Origin: UBA11986 sp963734955
Lineage (GTDB): Bacteria > Bacteroidota > Ignavibacteria > UBA10030 > UBA6906
DNA length: 64,000 nt
Assembly (NCBI GenBank): GCA_963734955.1
Contig: CAVTJO010000006.1
Coordinates: 248,001 to 312,000 of the forward strand
Direction of reading: 5' to 3'
Each line of letters opens with the position of its first letter. Positions within the stretch are counted from its first letter, which is position 1. The position numbers and the translations under genes were made by a program. The notes beneath the pieces were generated by a model. It saw only the letters and a list, made by a program, of their open reading frames with translations, searched no databases and had not been told where the DNA came from. This document shows positions 8,886 to 17,340 of the stretch, in pieces.

Positions 8886-9728
8886 ATGGCAGCACAGTTC
8901 CATATGGTTGGCAAGAGCAAGCACGTCGAGCAACTACGAAAGCTCATTGCCAGATTCGCATCGAGCCGTGAAGACGTTTTGATCATTGGTGAGGCGGGGG
9001 TTGGCAAGAGCACCGTCGCATCCCTTATTGCCTCCGGCGATGTGGTAACAATGTTTGATTTGGCGCTTCCGCCTGAATCAGAGGTGGACGCTTCGCTTTC
9101 CTCAATTGTCAGCGGAACGGTGGTATTCGAGAGGCTCGGCGAAGCAAGCTTCCGAACCCAGGATGTCGTGTTGAGGTTCTTGGAGAGCAGGTGTGTGGGC
9201 GTTCGTGCAATCATTACCATGAACCTGCCTACGAAAGATCTTCTGGTCCAGGGAAAGCTGTTGGAGAGCCTCTCTGCACGGATTAACGTTTTTGAACGCG
9301 TAGAGATTCTCTCGCTTCGCGATCATCCGGATGACATTCCCGTTCTCGTGAAACACTTTGCCAATGGACTGATCATCGATATCAATACTCTTGATACTCT
9401 CGTCAACCTTTCGTGGAAGGAGAATGTCCGGCAGTTGAAATCAGTGGTGGAGCGCTGCGTATCATCGTCGACTGATGGACGGTTCGTGTTGCCGGAAGAG
9501 CTAGTCGATGAACGGACTGAGGTAGCGAAGATGGTCAGCGGATTGATGGAGCGCCAGAAGCCGCTTCTGGACAAGTCGCTTGACATTATGGAGAATGCCA
9601 TCATTCGTCGTACCCTCGAGCGCTTTGGTTTCGACGAGTCAAAAGCTGCTCAATTTCTCGGAATGACCGACCATACGTTTGGACAGAAGCTCAAGCGCCT
9701 GGTGACCGCAAAAACTGCCTCCAATTGA
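8886..9728 (+). CDS. Degenerate NtrC-family AAA+ regulator with Fis-type HTH
   Basis: 280 residues, matching only the AAA+ and DNA-binding parts of sigma-54 activators. Walker A is intact (GEAGVGKST, 35-43). Walker B is degraded: GTVVFERLGE at 77-86 aligns with the usual GTLFLDEIGE, so the Asp is Glu and the catalytic Glu is Arg. The stretch between Walker A and B is about 25 residues too short and has no GAFTGA loop, the element that contacts sigma-54. Sensor I-like (AIITMNLP), arginine-finger region (LSARINVF), RDHPDDIP and W-K-E-N-V-R-Q-L are kept, as is a C-terminal Fis-type helix-turn-helix at about 234-272. There is no receiver or other sensor domain. It may bind ATP and DNA but should not open sigma-54 promoters; a repressor, anti-activator or sigma-70 regulator (TyrR-like) role is inference. 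Confidence 0.75.
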   Translation: MAAQFHMVGKSKHVEQLRKLIARFASSREDVLIIGEAGVGKSTVASLIASGDVVTMFDLALPPESEVDASLSSIVSGTVVFERLGEASFRTQDVVLRFLESRCVGVRAIITMNLPTKDLLVQGKLLESLSARINVFERVEILSLRDHPDDIPVLVKHFANGLIIDINTLDTLVNLSWKENVRQLKSVVERCVSSSTDGRFVLPEELVDERTEVAKMVSGLMERQKPLLDKSLDIMENAIIRRTLERFGFDESKAAQFLGMTDHTFGQKLKRLVTAKTASN

Positions 9729-9834
9729 TCCAATCCCGGTGTAGAATCGTATCTCCGGTTAGGCCCCGATTGTACCCGTTTTAGTAGCCATTCCTTTCTC
9801 TCCATTGTTCACTTCAATCGTTATGCGTTACTCC

Positions 9835-9865
9835 TTGCCTCTAACCAATAGGTATCGTATCTTTA
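9835..9865 (+). promoter_or_regulatory. Candidate promoter of the MFS transporter gene
   Basis: TTG at 9835-9837, 20 bases, TATCTTTA at 9858-9865, about 88 bases before the start codon. Same layout as the other candidate promoters in the window. Confidence 0.4.
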
Positions 9866-9952
9866 CTCACCGAGTCCATTGAAAATGGAAACCTCTTTCG
9901 TCCTGCATTGGGTGGAAGGGGTTTTTTGTTGTCTCACTTATGATTTGGATTG

Positions 9953-11362
9953 ATGAACATGTCCGAGCTGCAAGATGCCAACGCTCTCGTTCAAGAGGGC
10001 GTAATCAGGAAGACCATCCATGAGGTGACTCAACCGTTCATTGATCTGGTCCATGCCTCAAGGGCGTTGTGGGGGATAAACCTCTCGTATCTCCTTGAGG
10101 GTCTCACCTATTTCGGCGTTGTCGGATTGCTGGCAATCTATTTCAACGATTATGTGGGACTGAACGATATAAATGCGGGAGAAATGGTAGGCCTTCAGAC
10201 TGCGGGTATCACTCTGGCGATGCTTTTCCTTGGTGCAACGGTGGATATGTTCGGCGCGCGGAAAGCATTGCTCGTCTCGCTCTCTGTAATGTTGGTGGGA
10301 AGGATACTTCTTGCTGCGGGTCCGTCAATCACGGGAACCCAAGGCATGTGGTCATCGGCCCACCTTGTTGCCATGGGAGGGATTCTGGGGATTGTTATTG
10401 GCTATGGTATCTACATGCCTGCCTGTTACGCTGCAGTAAAATACTTCACCAATGAAAAAACAGCGGCAATGGGTTATGCGATGTTGTACGCCCTCATGAA
10501 TCTCGGCGGGTTTCTCCCAGGCCTGATCTCTCCACCGTTACGGAGATCTTTTGGTATCACAGGCGTTTTCTGGGTCTACGCCGCCATCACTGTTCTGGGA
10601 ATTCTTGCCGTTGCGATCATTCTGACAAAGAAGGCAATGCGGGACGCCATGGAGAATTCAGGCTGGACCAAGGCGAACAAAAATGATATCCCGGATGAAA
10701 AGAAGTCGGTCAAAGAGCAGATGCTCTACTATGTCAAGAACTTCCCGATTCGCGACTATCGCTTCATGTTTTTCATTTTCATTCTTATTCCTGTTCAAAC
10801 TCTTTTTGCACACAACTGGCTCACGCTTCCCCAGTACTTCAGTCGGGCTTTCACTGGCGTGGTTCAGAACAACTTTGAATTCTTTGTGAACTTCAACCCG
10901 ATTCTCATCTTTATTCTCACGCCGATGGTTGCAGCCCTCACGACGAAAAGCGATACGTATAAGATGATGATTGTCGGGACGTTCGTCATGGCATCGCCGA
11001 CATTCATTCTGGCACTCGGCCCGAGCATTTATACTGCGTTCGCCTACCTTATTATTATGACCATCGGGGAGGCGATGTGGCAGCCCCGTTTCCTGCAGTG
11101 GGTGGCAGAAATTGCGCCGAGGGAGATGACAGGAATCTATATGGGCCTGGGGCAGTTCCCCTGGTTTCTCACGAAAGTCATCACAAGCCTCTACTCCGGG
11201 TGGTTCTTGATGCATTACTGTCCCCAGGGAGTGCCACCAGACCAAATGCATACTGAGACCATGTGGCTCATCTATGGCTTCATCGCGATCATCAGCCCGG
11301 TCGGATTATTGCTGGCGTGGGGATGGATGAAAAAGGGATTTAAAGTAAAACATGCAGAGTGA
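9953..11362 (+). CDS. MFS transporter
   Basis: 469-residue polytopic membrane protein with about 12 hydrophobic helices and the MFS loop between helices 2 and 3 (VDMFGARKALLVS, near 85-100). A charged central loop (about 225-255, rich in Lys and Asp) separates the two six-helix halves. The substrate cannot be told. The ATG at 9953 is preferred over the TTG at 9950 and the ATG at 9959, but no ribosome site decides between them. The following secreted papain-like peptidase gene starts 63 bases downstream, so uptake of peptides released by that enzyme is a reasonable but unproven link. Confidence 0.75.
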   Translation: MNMSELQDANALVQEGVIRKTIHEVTQPFIDLVHASRALWGINLSYLLEGLTYFGVVGLLAIYFNDYVGLNDINAGEMVGLQTAGITLAMLFLGATVDMFGARKALLVSLSVMLVGRILLAAGPSITGTQGMWSSAHLVAMGGILGIVIGYGIYMPACYAAVKYFTNEKTAAMGYAMLYALMNLGGFLPGLISPPLRRSFGITGVFWVYAAITVLGILAVAIILTKKAMRDAMENSGWTKANKNDIPDEKKSVKEQMLYYVKNFPIRDYRFMFFIFILIPVQTLFAHNWLTLPQYFSRAFTGVVQNNFEFFVNFNPILIFILTPMVAALTTKSDTYKMMIVGTFVMASPTFILALGPSIYTAFAYLIIMTIGEAMWQPRFLQWVAEIAPREMTGIYMGLGQFPWFLTKVITSLYSGWFLMHYCPQGVPPDQMHTETMWLIYGFIAIISPVGLLLAWGWMKKGFKVKHAE

Positions 11363-11425
11363 CAATCGATTCGCGGTCGTGGCTCTGTCGATAGACAACC
11401 CAATATTTTGAATGAGAGAATGATC

Positions 11426-12652
11426 ATGAAACAATTTCTAGCCTTTCTACTGTGTACTACGATAATTCCCCTTGGTTATGCACAGCCACAGACCGAAAGG
11501 AACCGAGCAGAATTCGTGCATCCACGGAATGAGTTCCTGGATTCCATCAAGATGAAAACTGAGGGCTACAAAAAAGGACCGGAGAAAACCAAGAAGCAAT
11601 TGCGTGTGGATTTCCGCGGTCTGGATCTGCCAAAGTCTGTCGGCGAGTTCGAAAGCTACTGGCGCACCCCCCCGATATCGCAGGGCTCCACAGGGACGTG
11701 CTGGGCATTCTCGACGGTTTCGTTCTTCGAATCGGAAATCTATCGACTTACAAAACGTGAAATTAAGCTCTCTGAAATGTACACTGTTTACTGGGAATAC
11801 GTTGAAAAAGCGAAGCGGTTTGTCCGTGAGCGCGGCAATTCGGAATTTGGAGAAGGTTCCGAGGCAAACGCAGTGACGCGCATCTGGAAAGCGTATGGGA
11901 CGGTTCCTGAGGAGGCATACACCGGACTCCAGCCTGGTCAGCAATTTCACGATCATGGTGAACTATTCCGGGAAATGACCGAGTATCTGAATTCTGTCAA
12001 GATCAGCCACGCGTGGAATGAAGAAACGGTAGTCTCCACCATCAAGTCGATTCTGAATCACTACCTGGGAGAACCCCCGGCAACAGTGGTAGAGGGTGGA
12101 GTTGCGTTGACCCCGGCAGAGTACTTCAACAAAGTTGTCAGGCTGAATCTCGATGATTATGTGGACTTCCTTTCCCTGAAGGAGAAACCGTATTATCAAC
12201 AAGTTGAGTACGAGGTTCCGGATAATTGGTGGCATAGCAAGGAGTACTATAACATTCCGTTGGATGAGTTCATGGTGATTGTGAAGCAGGCAATTCGCAA
12301 AGGATACACCCTGGCTCTCGGAGGTGATACATCGGAGCCCGGGTACGAGGGGCATGCCGGTGTCGCGCTGATACCGACATTTGATATTCCGCCAGACTAC
12401 ATCGACGAGGACGCGAGGCAAATGCGCTTCAGCAACTCAACATCGACCGACGATCATGGCATCCATCTTGTCGGATTTAAGGAAACTCCCCGCGGGGATT
12501 GGTATCTCATCAAGGATTCCGGGGCAGGTTCGCGAAACAACAGCCATCCCGGATACTATTTCTATCGGGAAGACTATCTCAAACTCAAGATGCTCGACTT
12601 CATGGTTCACAGAGATGTAGCCGGAGAAATCCTGAAGAGGTTCAGACCTTGA
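11426..12652 (+). CDS. Secreted papain-like (C1) cysteine peptidase
   Basis: 408 residues with a signal peptide (MKQFLAFLLCTTIIPLGYAQ). The active-site segment QGSTGTCWAFS places the nucleophile Cys at about 92. The His segment is DDHGIHLVGF near 342-351 and is followed by WYLIKDSGAGS near 359-369, where papain-like enzymes normally have Asn in an NSW motif; here it is Asp. The layout is nearest to the bleomycin hydrolase/PepC (C1B) branch. The ATG at 11426 has an AGAGA ribosome site eight bases upstream; the TTG at 11408 and the ATG at 11420 are less likely. It probably acts in the periplasm or outside as a peptidase. I recall the Asp form in other Bacteroidota-type members, so it need not be inactive. 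Confidence 0.8.
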   Translation: MKQFLAFLLCTTIIPLGYAQPQTERNRAEFVHPRNEFLDSIKMKTEGYKKGPEKTKKQLRVDFRGLDLPKSVGEFESYWRTPPISQGSTGTCWAFSTVSFFESEIYRLTKREIKLSEMYTVYWEYVEKAKRFVRERGNSEFGEGSEANAVTRIWKAYGTVPEEAYTGLQPGQQFHDHGELFREMTEYLNSVKISHAWNEETVVSTIKSILNHYLGEPPATVVEGGVALTPAEYFNKVVRLNLDDYVDFLSLKEKPYYQQVEYEVPDNWWHSKEYYNIPLDEFMVIVKQAIRKGYTLALGGDTSEPGYEGHAGVALIPTFDIPPDYIDEDARQMRFSNSTSTDDHGIHLVGFKETPRGDWYLIKDSGAGSRNNSHPGYYFYREDYLKLKMLDFMVHRDVAGEILKRFRP

Positions 12653-12800
12653 GCAAGGGATCACGAAAGGAGGGAGGCACAGGTTTGGACTTGTAGATGA
12701 ACCAGGGGAAATGCCAGGTATCAGGTGTCGAGCGGGGGGTCGTTGGTGGGATGAATTGGTGATGCCCAGGCAAATGGGTAAGATGCTTTGTCCACGCGTG

Positions 12801-13388
12801 TCAGAATTCAGTTGGCTTTGGCTCGGGTTCTTGGTCTTTGGTCTGTTCTTCCACCTGGCCCGCGAGCAGTTTGCTCACATACTTCATCGACAGCTTGATC
12901 TGTGAGTTTTCACCAGCAAGAAACAGCCACACTTCCGTGGAAGGTGTCTCCCATTCCGCGGCAAGGCTGAGCTCGCCCGATCTTATCGCAATTCCCACTT
13001 TGTCGCTCTGACCCTTGTATGTGTCTTTCTTCCACTTGGCGTCGTCGAGGCGTGGAGTTCCATATTTCTCTGCGATTGCCTTCTTCAGCTTGTCGTACTC
13101 TTGTAACGAAGCGTTATCATCTCTCTGGGGGGTGTTGAAGAAATAGTGACCATTCACAAGTTGATTGTTAACGAAGATGTAAACGATCTGGCATGGAAGC
13201 CCGCCCACGACCCCTTCGAATGACAACATCTTCCCGTTGTCCAGAACAAGCCTTGAACTCTCCAGCATCTTTACCTGATCGCTGGTGATGCCCCAATTTG
13301 TGTTTCTGAAATCCGGTTCTTTGCGTTTTTCAGCACAGCCGGTTATCCAGGGGATCGAGAACACTACCAATGCGAGACGCAAGTTCAT
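12801..13388 (-). CDS. Lipoprotein of unknown function
   Basis: 195 residues when started at the ATG at 13388, which has an AGGGA ribosome site; a longer frame upstream to 13544 is not needed. Signal peptide ends in the lipobox ITGC (Cys about 18), so it is likely anchored to a membrane facing the periplasm. The mature part begins with a segment like FRNTNWGITSDQVKMLE, a pattern seen in small periplasmic proteins that start 'WGMS..ev'. The C-terminus is a low-complexity tail rich in Glu, Pro and Lys. No enzymatic motif is seen. It is a single gene on the minus strand with its own upstream space. Confidence 0.7.
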   Translation of the reverse strand: MNLRLALVVFSIPWITGCAEKRKEPDFRNTNWGITSDQVKMLESSRLVLDNGKMLSFEGVVGGLPCQIVYIFVNNQLVNGHYFFNTPQRDDNASLQEYDKLKKAIAEKYGTPRLDDAKWKKDTYKGQSDKVGIAIRSGELSLAAEWETPSTEVWLFLAGENSQIKLSMKYVSKLLAGQVEEQTKDQEPEPKPTEF

Positions 13389-13780
13389 GGCTTCCCTCAT
13401 GCTAACGCTCCAAATGTGCACAAGAAATCGAAGTATTGCAAGGTCAAGCTCTTCCCCCAACGGAGAAGATTGCAGGATTGCCTGGCGCGACCAGCTTGAT
13501 GGATGGGGGGGATTCTCGCCTGATGTGCAAGGCCTCGTGGGCAAAATAGTCCTTGCTATTATTGTTGGATTGCATTATCTTTGTGTGTCAACTAACAGTA
13601 CACCGTTGTTGGGCTTTTGCAGGTTCGCTAGAGTTCTTTTGTACAAACCCGTAGCAGAATACTGATCGCAGCCATGGTGAACGAAGACCTCGACTGCGAT
13701 TTTTTTTGAAGGCACACCACCTCGATGTACGTACCGTGTCCGCCGGGTTGCGGATTTGTATAGAAGAAAGGATCTGTCCC
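13389..13780. other. Intergenic region with divergent control sequences
   Basis: 392 bases between the lipoprotein gene (leftward) and the cold-shock gene (rightward). Its right half contains the candidate cold-shock promoter and the long leader; its left part should hold the lipoprotein promoter, for which only a weak match is seen. I see no coding remnant or RNA gene. Confidence 0.6.
13553..13583 (+). promoter_or_regulatory. Candidate promoter of the cold-shock gene
   Basis: TTG at 13553-13555, 20 bases, TATCTTTG at 13576-13583: a full match to the Bacteroidota -7 element TAnnTTTG. If used, the transcript has an untranslated leader of about 190 bases before the ATG at 13781, as is common for cold-shock mRNAs. 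Confidence 0.55.
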
Positions 13781-13981
13781 ATGGAAAAGGGAACAGTGAA
13801 GTGGTTCAACGGAGCCAAGGGCTTCGGGTTCATCTCGCGACCTGGTGGCGAAGATGTGTTCGTCCACTACAAAGCCATCGTCGGTGATGGTTACAAGAAC
13901 TTGAACGAAGGTGATCAGGTTCAGTTTGAGCTCGAACGAGGCCCCAAGGGCCTGCAGGCAACCAACGTTAGTAAAGTCTAA
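13781..13981 (+). CDS. Cold-shock protein (CspA family)
   Basis: 66-residue single OB-fold protein, the standard length for CspA. RNP1 is KGFGFISRP (K-G-F-G-F-I) and RNP2 is DVFVHY, the two single-stranded nucleic-acid binding motifs. It acts as an RNA chaperone in the cytoplasm. Start at ATG 13781 with an AAGGAT ribosome site; the frame continues upstream but has no family similarity. It is monocistronic: its own promoter candidate lies about 200 bases upstream and a strong hairpin terminator follows 25 bases after the stop. The long leader suggests temperature-responsive translation, which is inference. Confidence 0.95.
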   Translation: MEKGTVKWFNGAKGFGFISRPGGEDVFVHYKAIVGDGYKNLNEGDQVQFELERGPKGLQATNVSKV

Positions 13982-14006
13982 CTGAAATTGCTGTACCTAT
14001 CGGGTC

Positions 14007-14038
14007 CCGGTTCGTCAGAGACGGACCGGTTTTTTTTT
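14007..14038 (+). terminator. Intrinsic terminator after the cold-shock gene
   Basis: Ten-base stem CCGGTTCGTC (14007-14016) with GACGGACCGG (14020-14029), one G-T wobble, loop AGA, followed by a run of nine T at 14030-14038. Classic Rho-independent terminator. Confidence 0.93.
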
Positions 14039-14631
14039 GTTTCCCCGCCCATTGATTTACCTGTCGCACTTCGACTCTCTCCGCTTTGAGCAGCCATTTC
14101 AAATCTACAAATTGCACGGACAGAGATGTACGGCGTTTGAGGGCGCAATGGAAGGTACTTATCTCATGCGCCGCGAAAACGGTGAGGAGTTTAAAGTAGC
14201 CAGACCTCGTTTTGTGCTGCGTGCAGCTGCAAACTGAATCAGTCGAGCCTCTGGATGATCACGATCTGCTTGAATGTGATGGCGTGAGAAGGCGGCTCAT
14301 TGAGAGATTCAGATTTCAAATTCCTCTTTCCTGCTTCTTTTCTTTTTTTTCACCTCTTGACTCTCTGTCCAGTTCCCGATACCTTCGCAGAGGTAGGTGT
14401 TCTTTGCGTTCTTCAGATTGTGTCACGGGAGTGTGCCGCAATCAGGGACCTTGAAGGTGGAGGTGTTTTTGCATTGAACCCTTTTCGTCCGCTGTGCGGC
14501 GACGTGGGAGGTTCCTTATTTTTTCCCTGCACGTTCTGTCTCGACACGATTTCTAAGAGCAAAAGACGAAGAAACTGATTCAGCGGCTTCGCGTTCTCTA
14601 TGCGGAGTTCATTCCCCGGAAAGGAAAACCC
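14039..14631. other. Long intergenic region upstream of a T9SS protein gene
   Basis: About 590 bases with no convincing gene. A tiny frame from ATG 14148 to 14237 (29 residues, basic) is preceded by a purine-rich stretch but has no recognisable family. A candidate promoter lies at 14357-14387. The stretch from 14330 to 14350 is pyrimidine-rich. Nothing else is supported. Confidence 0.5.
14357..14387 (+). promoter_or_regulatory. Candidate promoter of the 14632 gene
   Basis: TTG at 14357-14359 (as TTGACT), 20 bases, TACCTTCG at 14380-14387. It would give a leader of nearly 240 bases, so it is less certain than the others. Confidence 0.3.
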
Positions 14632-15636
14632 ATGAACAAGAAATTATTGCTGCTACTTGTTGTGGCTGCACTGCTTGCTCTTCCCGGGTTACAGGATCAG
14701 GCAAACCCGATCATGGAGGGATATTTCAATGAGTTCATGTTCGACTCCGGCTCGTGGAGGCTTGAGATGCATGTTCACTCTACTATGACGCTGGATGGGT
14801 GGTCTCTAACGTCCCGGGCGGGGCAGGCCTATTTCAAGTCCGGTATTCAACTTGGAAATCTGTACGCGGTGATTGCCCCCGAGAGTCTCATCACACCGTT
14901 GACCATCAACGAGCTTGGTGACAGTATCACACTCCACTCCCCGCAGATTCCATTGGCCCACTTGTGGTTCGGTCCCGGTGGCTGGATTCCTGCGCCGCGA
15001 AATGGTCAGTCAATCTGTTTCAAGGAGTCAGGGACGCAGTTCTATTATCTTGACAACACACCAACACTGGGCCGGGAGAACGACGGGCTGAATGCGATGG
15101 GTATTGTTCGCGGACGTGTCGCGGATTCGCTGGGCCAGCCGATTGTCAGCTCCATGATCTCATGGGATTCGTTCCCCGTTCAACATGCTTATTCTGATAC
15201 GGCGGGATACTACTCGATCACCGAATTTGCAAGACCGGTGACATTCATGTTTAGTCATCCCAATTTTTCTTCAAGAGATATTTCGGTCCAGGTTTGGCCC
15301 GAGAGCACCATAGTTGTGGACGTCAACCTTCGAACGCTCTCCGGCGTTGGGGGGGATGGCCAGGACGGGCCTGCTTCGTTCAAGCTTTGGCTGAATTACC
15401 CGAATCCATTCAATCCGAATACAACAATCAATTACAGGATACCATCTCAAAGCCAAGTGGTTCTAAGTGTATTTGACATTGGGGGGAAAGAGGTCGCCAG
15501 TCTTGCCAATGAAGTCAAAAGACAAGGGAGCTACTCGTTGAAGTGGGATGCCTCGGCTCTACCCAGCGGCGTATACTTCTGCCGAATCCAGTCGGGAATG
15601 CAGGCCCAGACAATCAAGATGGTGCTCTTGCGCTAG
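14632..15636 (+). CDS. Secreted protein with carboxypeptidase-regulatory-like and T9SS sorting domains
   Basis: 334 residues. Signal peptide MNKKLLLLLVVAALLALPG. The first 155 residues are unrecognised. Residues of about 160-225 (IVRGRVADSLGQPI ... YSDTAGYYSITEF) look like a carboxypeptidase-regulatory-like beta-sandwich. The last 80 residues are a T9SS type A C-terminal sorting domain: LNYPNPFNPNTTINY, then VFDIGGKEVASL and LPSGVYFCRIQ. Such proteins cross the outer membrane by the Por system and have the last domain removed. Start ATG with GAAAGGAAA upstream. The function of the secreted part is unknown. Confidence 0.85.
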   Translation: MNKKLLLLLVVAALLALPGLQDQANPIMEGYFNEFMFDSGSWRLEMHVHSTMTLDGWSLTSRAGQAYFKSGIQLGNLYAVIAPESLITPLTINELGDSITLHSPQIPLAHLWFGPGGWIPAPRNGQSICFKESGTQFYYLDNTPTLGRENDGLNAMGIVRGRVADSLGQPIVSSMISWDSFPVQHAYSDTAGYYSITEFARPVTFMFSHPNFSSRDISVQVWPESTIVVDVNLRTLSGVGGDGQDGPASFKLWLNYPNPFNPNTTINYRIPSQSQVVLSVFDIGGKEVASLANEVKRQGSYSLKWDASALPSGVYFCRIQSGMQAQTIKMVLLR

Positions 15637-15720
15637 GCAGAGGTAAGTCCTCAGCCTATGAGTTTGATATTTGTCATTTCCCGACGCGCAAAACGATAGA
15701 GGGCCAGAAAACGAAGAACA

Positions 15721-15753
15721 AAGGGTCACCTGGGGTGACCCTTTTGATTTTTG
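15721..15753 (+). terminator. Bidirectional terminator between convergent genes
   Basis: Perfect ten-base stem AAGGGTCACC (15721-15730) with GGTGACCCTT (15734-15743) and a three-base TGG loop, followed by TTGATTTTT on the plus strand. On the minus strand the hairpin is followed by TGTTCTTCGTTTT. It lies between the T9SS gene (+) and the FAD oxidase gene (-) and can serve both. Confidence 0.88.
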
Positions 15754-15802
15754 GGCGAATGTTAGTGCGAGTCCCTTTCGGACCTCTTGCTGCAAGATTT
15801 CC

Positions 15803-17204
15803 CTACTCAACGAATATCTTTCCGGGATTCAAGATATTGTTGGGGTCGAATGTCCGTTTTATGTTCTTCATCAGTGTCAGTTCTGATGGAGACAGGGCGA
15901 GGGGGAGATATGACTTTTGCGAGTAGCCGATACCGTGTTCGCCGGAAATTGTTCCACCAAGAGATATGGTGAGCCGGAAAATCTCACGGATCGCGATATC
16001 GAGGTTCCTCTCCCATGTGGCGTCATCCAGTTTGTCTTTGAGAATGTTCACATGGACGTTCCCATCACCTGCATGTCCATAACAAATCGATGTGATGCCA
16101 TATTTCGAGCAGACGTCTTTCACTCCACGGACCAGTTGAGGAAGCTGTGCCCTGGGAACGACCGTATCTTCTTCCTTGTAGACTGAATAGGATTTCACTG
16201 CTTCTCCCATGCTCCGCCGTAGAGCCCAGATATCTTCAACCTTCTGTTTGTCTTCGGCAAGAAGGACGTCGAGTGGATGATAGGTCTCGACAACCCCGGC
16301 GATCACTTCGATATCCTTATTGAGCATCTCATCGTAGTTTCCATCAACCTCGATCAAGAGTTGAGCTTCGGCATCTCCATTTGGGAATTTCTTCCCGAGT
16401 CGTTGCTCTGCAGCGTTCACAGCAGTTCGCTCCATGAATTCAAGAGCCGAAGGAGTGATCCCTCGTTGGAAGATAGTCGCAACGGCACCAGTGGCGTCCT
16501 CGATGGTCTTGAATGCCACGAGCACCACCTTCCTGAGACGTGGAAGGGGAATGAGCCTGAAGATGATCTTCGTGATGATTGCGAGCGTGCCTTCACTGCC
16601 GACGATCAACTGAGTAAGATTGTAACCCGAAACATTCTTTAGAACCCGACCGCCCATATTAACGATTTCGCCTGTGGGAAGAACCGCCTCGATGCCGAGC
16701 ACGTAATCCTTGGTGACGCCGTATTTCACTGCCCGCGGCCCGCCCGAGCATTCGGCAAGATTGCCGCCGAGATGGCAACTTCCGCGTCGATGCCGGATCA
16801 GGTGGATAGAACAACCCACGGGTCTCCAATTCTTCCTGAAATTTCTGTGTGATAACTCCGGGCTCAACAACCGCCTGAAAATTCTTCTCGTCGATCTCCA
16901 GGACATGATTGAGTCTCTCCATCGACAGGCAGATGCCTCCGTACACTGAGAGTGCTCCTCCCGATAAGCCCGTACCGCCTCCGCGGGGGGTAACAGGGAT
17001 CAAAGCCGCGTTGGCTAATCGGAGTATCTCGGATATCTGTTGCGCGGAAGAGGGTTTTACAACCACTTCAGGTGGGAACGTTAAATCCTCGGTTTCATCT
17101 CTGCCATATAGCGATCGTGATTCGCTGTCGGTGAGGATGTTCTCTACTCCGACAATCTGGGCAAGGTTGTCTATGGTCTTGGCTGTGAGAGCTCGATACT
17201 TCAT
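15803..17204 (-). pseudogene. FAD-linked oxidase (glycolate/D-lactate oxidase, GlcD-like), frameshifted
   Basis: Two overlapping frames make one GlcD-type flavoprotein of about 466 residues. The first (17204 down to about 16790) holds the FAD-binding segment TPRGGGTGLSGGA and ends at YPPDPAST. The second resumes at GSCHLGGNLAECSGGPRA and continues through NVSGYNLTQLIVGSEGTL to the C-terminal ICYGHAGDGNVHVNI and GEHGIG motifs. Removing one base near 16782-16787 (CGACGCGGA on the coding strand) restores DPAST-GSCHLGGN with the family spacing. The enzyme oxidises 2-hydroxy acids such as glycolate or D-lactate. All family motifs are otherwise intact, so this is either a recent lesion or an assembly error. 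A promoter candidate lies just upstream and a terminator downstream. Confidence 0.85.
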
Positions 17205-17226
17205 GTGCCAGATTGGGTTGCTGACA

Positions 17227-17257
17227 ACAATATATCAAGTTCGCGTCCTTGTTCAAA
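17227..17257 (-). promoter_or_regulatory. Candidate promoter of the FAD oxidase gene
   Basis: On the minus strand TTTG (17257-17254), 19 bases, TATATTGT (17234-17227), about 23 bases before the ATG at 17204. Matches the TTTG-N19-TAnnTT form. Confidence 0.5.
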
Positions 17258-17340
17258 ATTCAGGGTAGACGGATCGAGATCCTCGCCCGAGGGTTCGGCC
17301 AGGCTCTTCATCACCTCGAGGGAAGTTCTGCAACACGAGG

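Noticed and set aside
14148..14237. 29-residue basic frame after the cold-shock terminator
   Set aside because: Too short, no family, and no promoter between it and the terminator.
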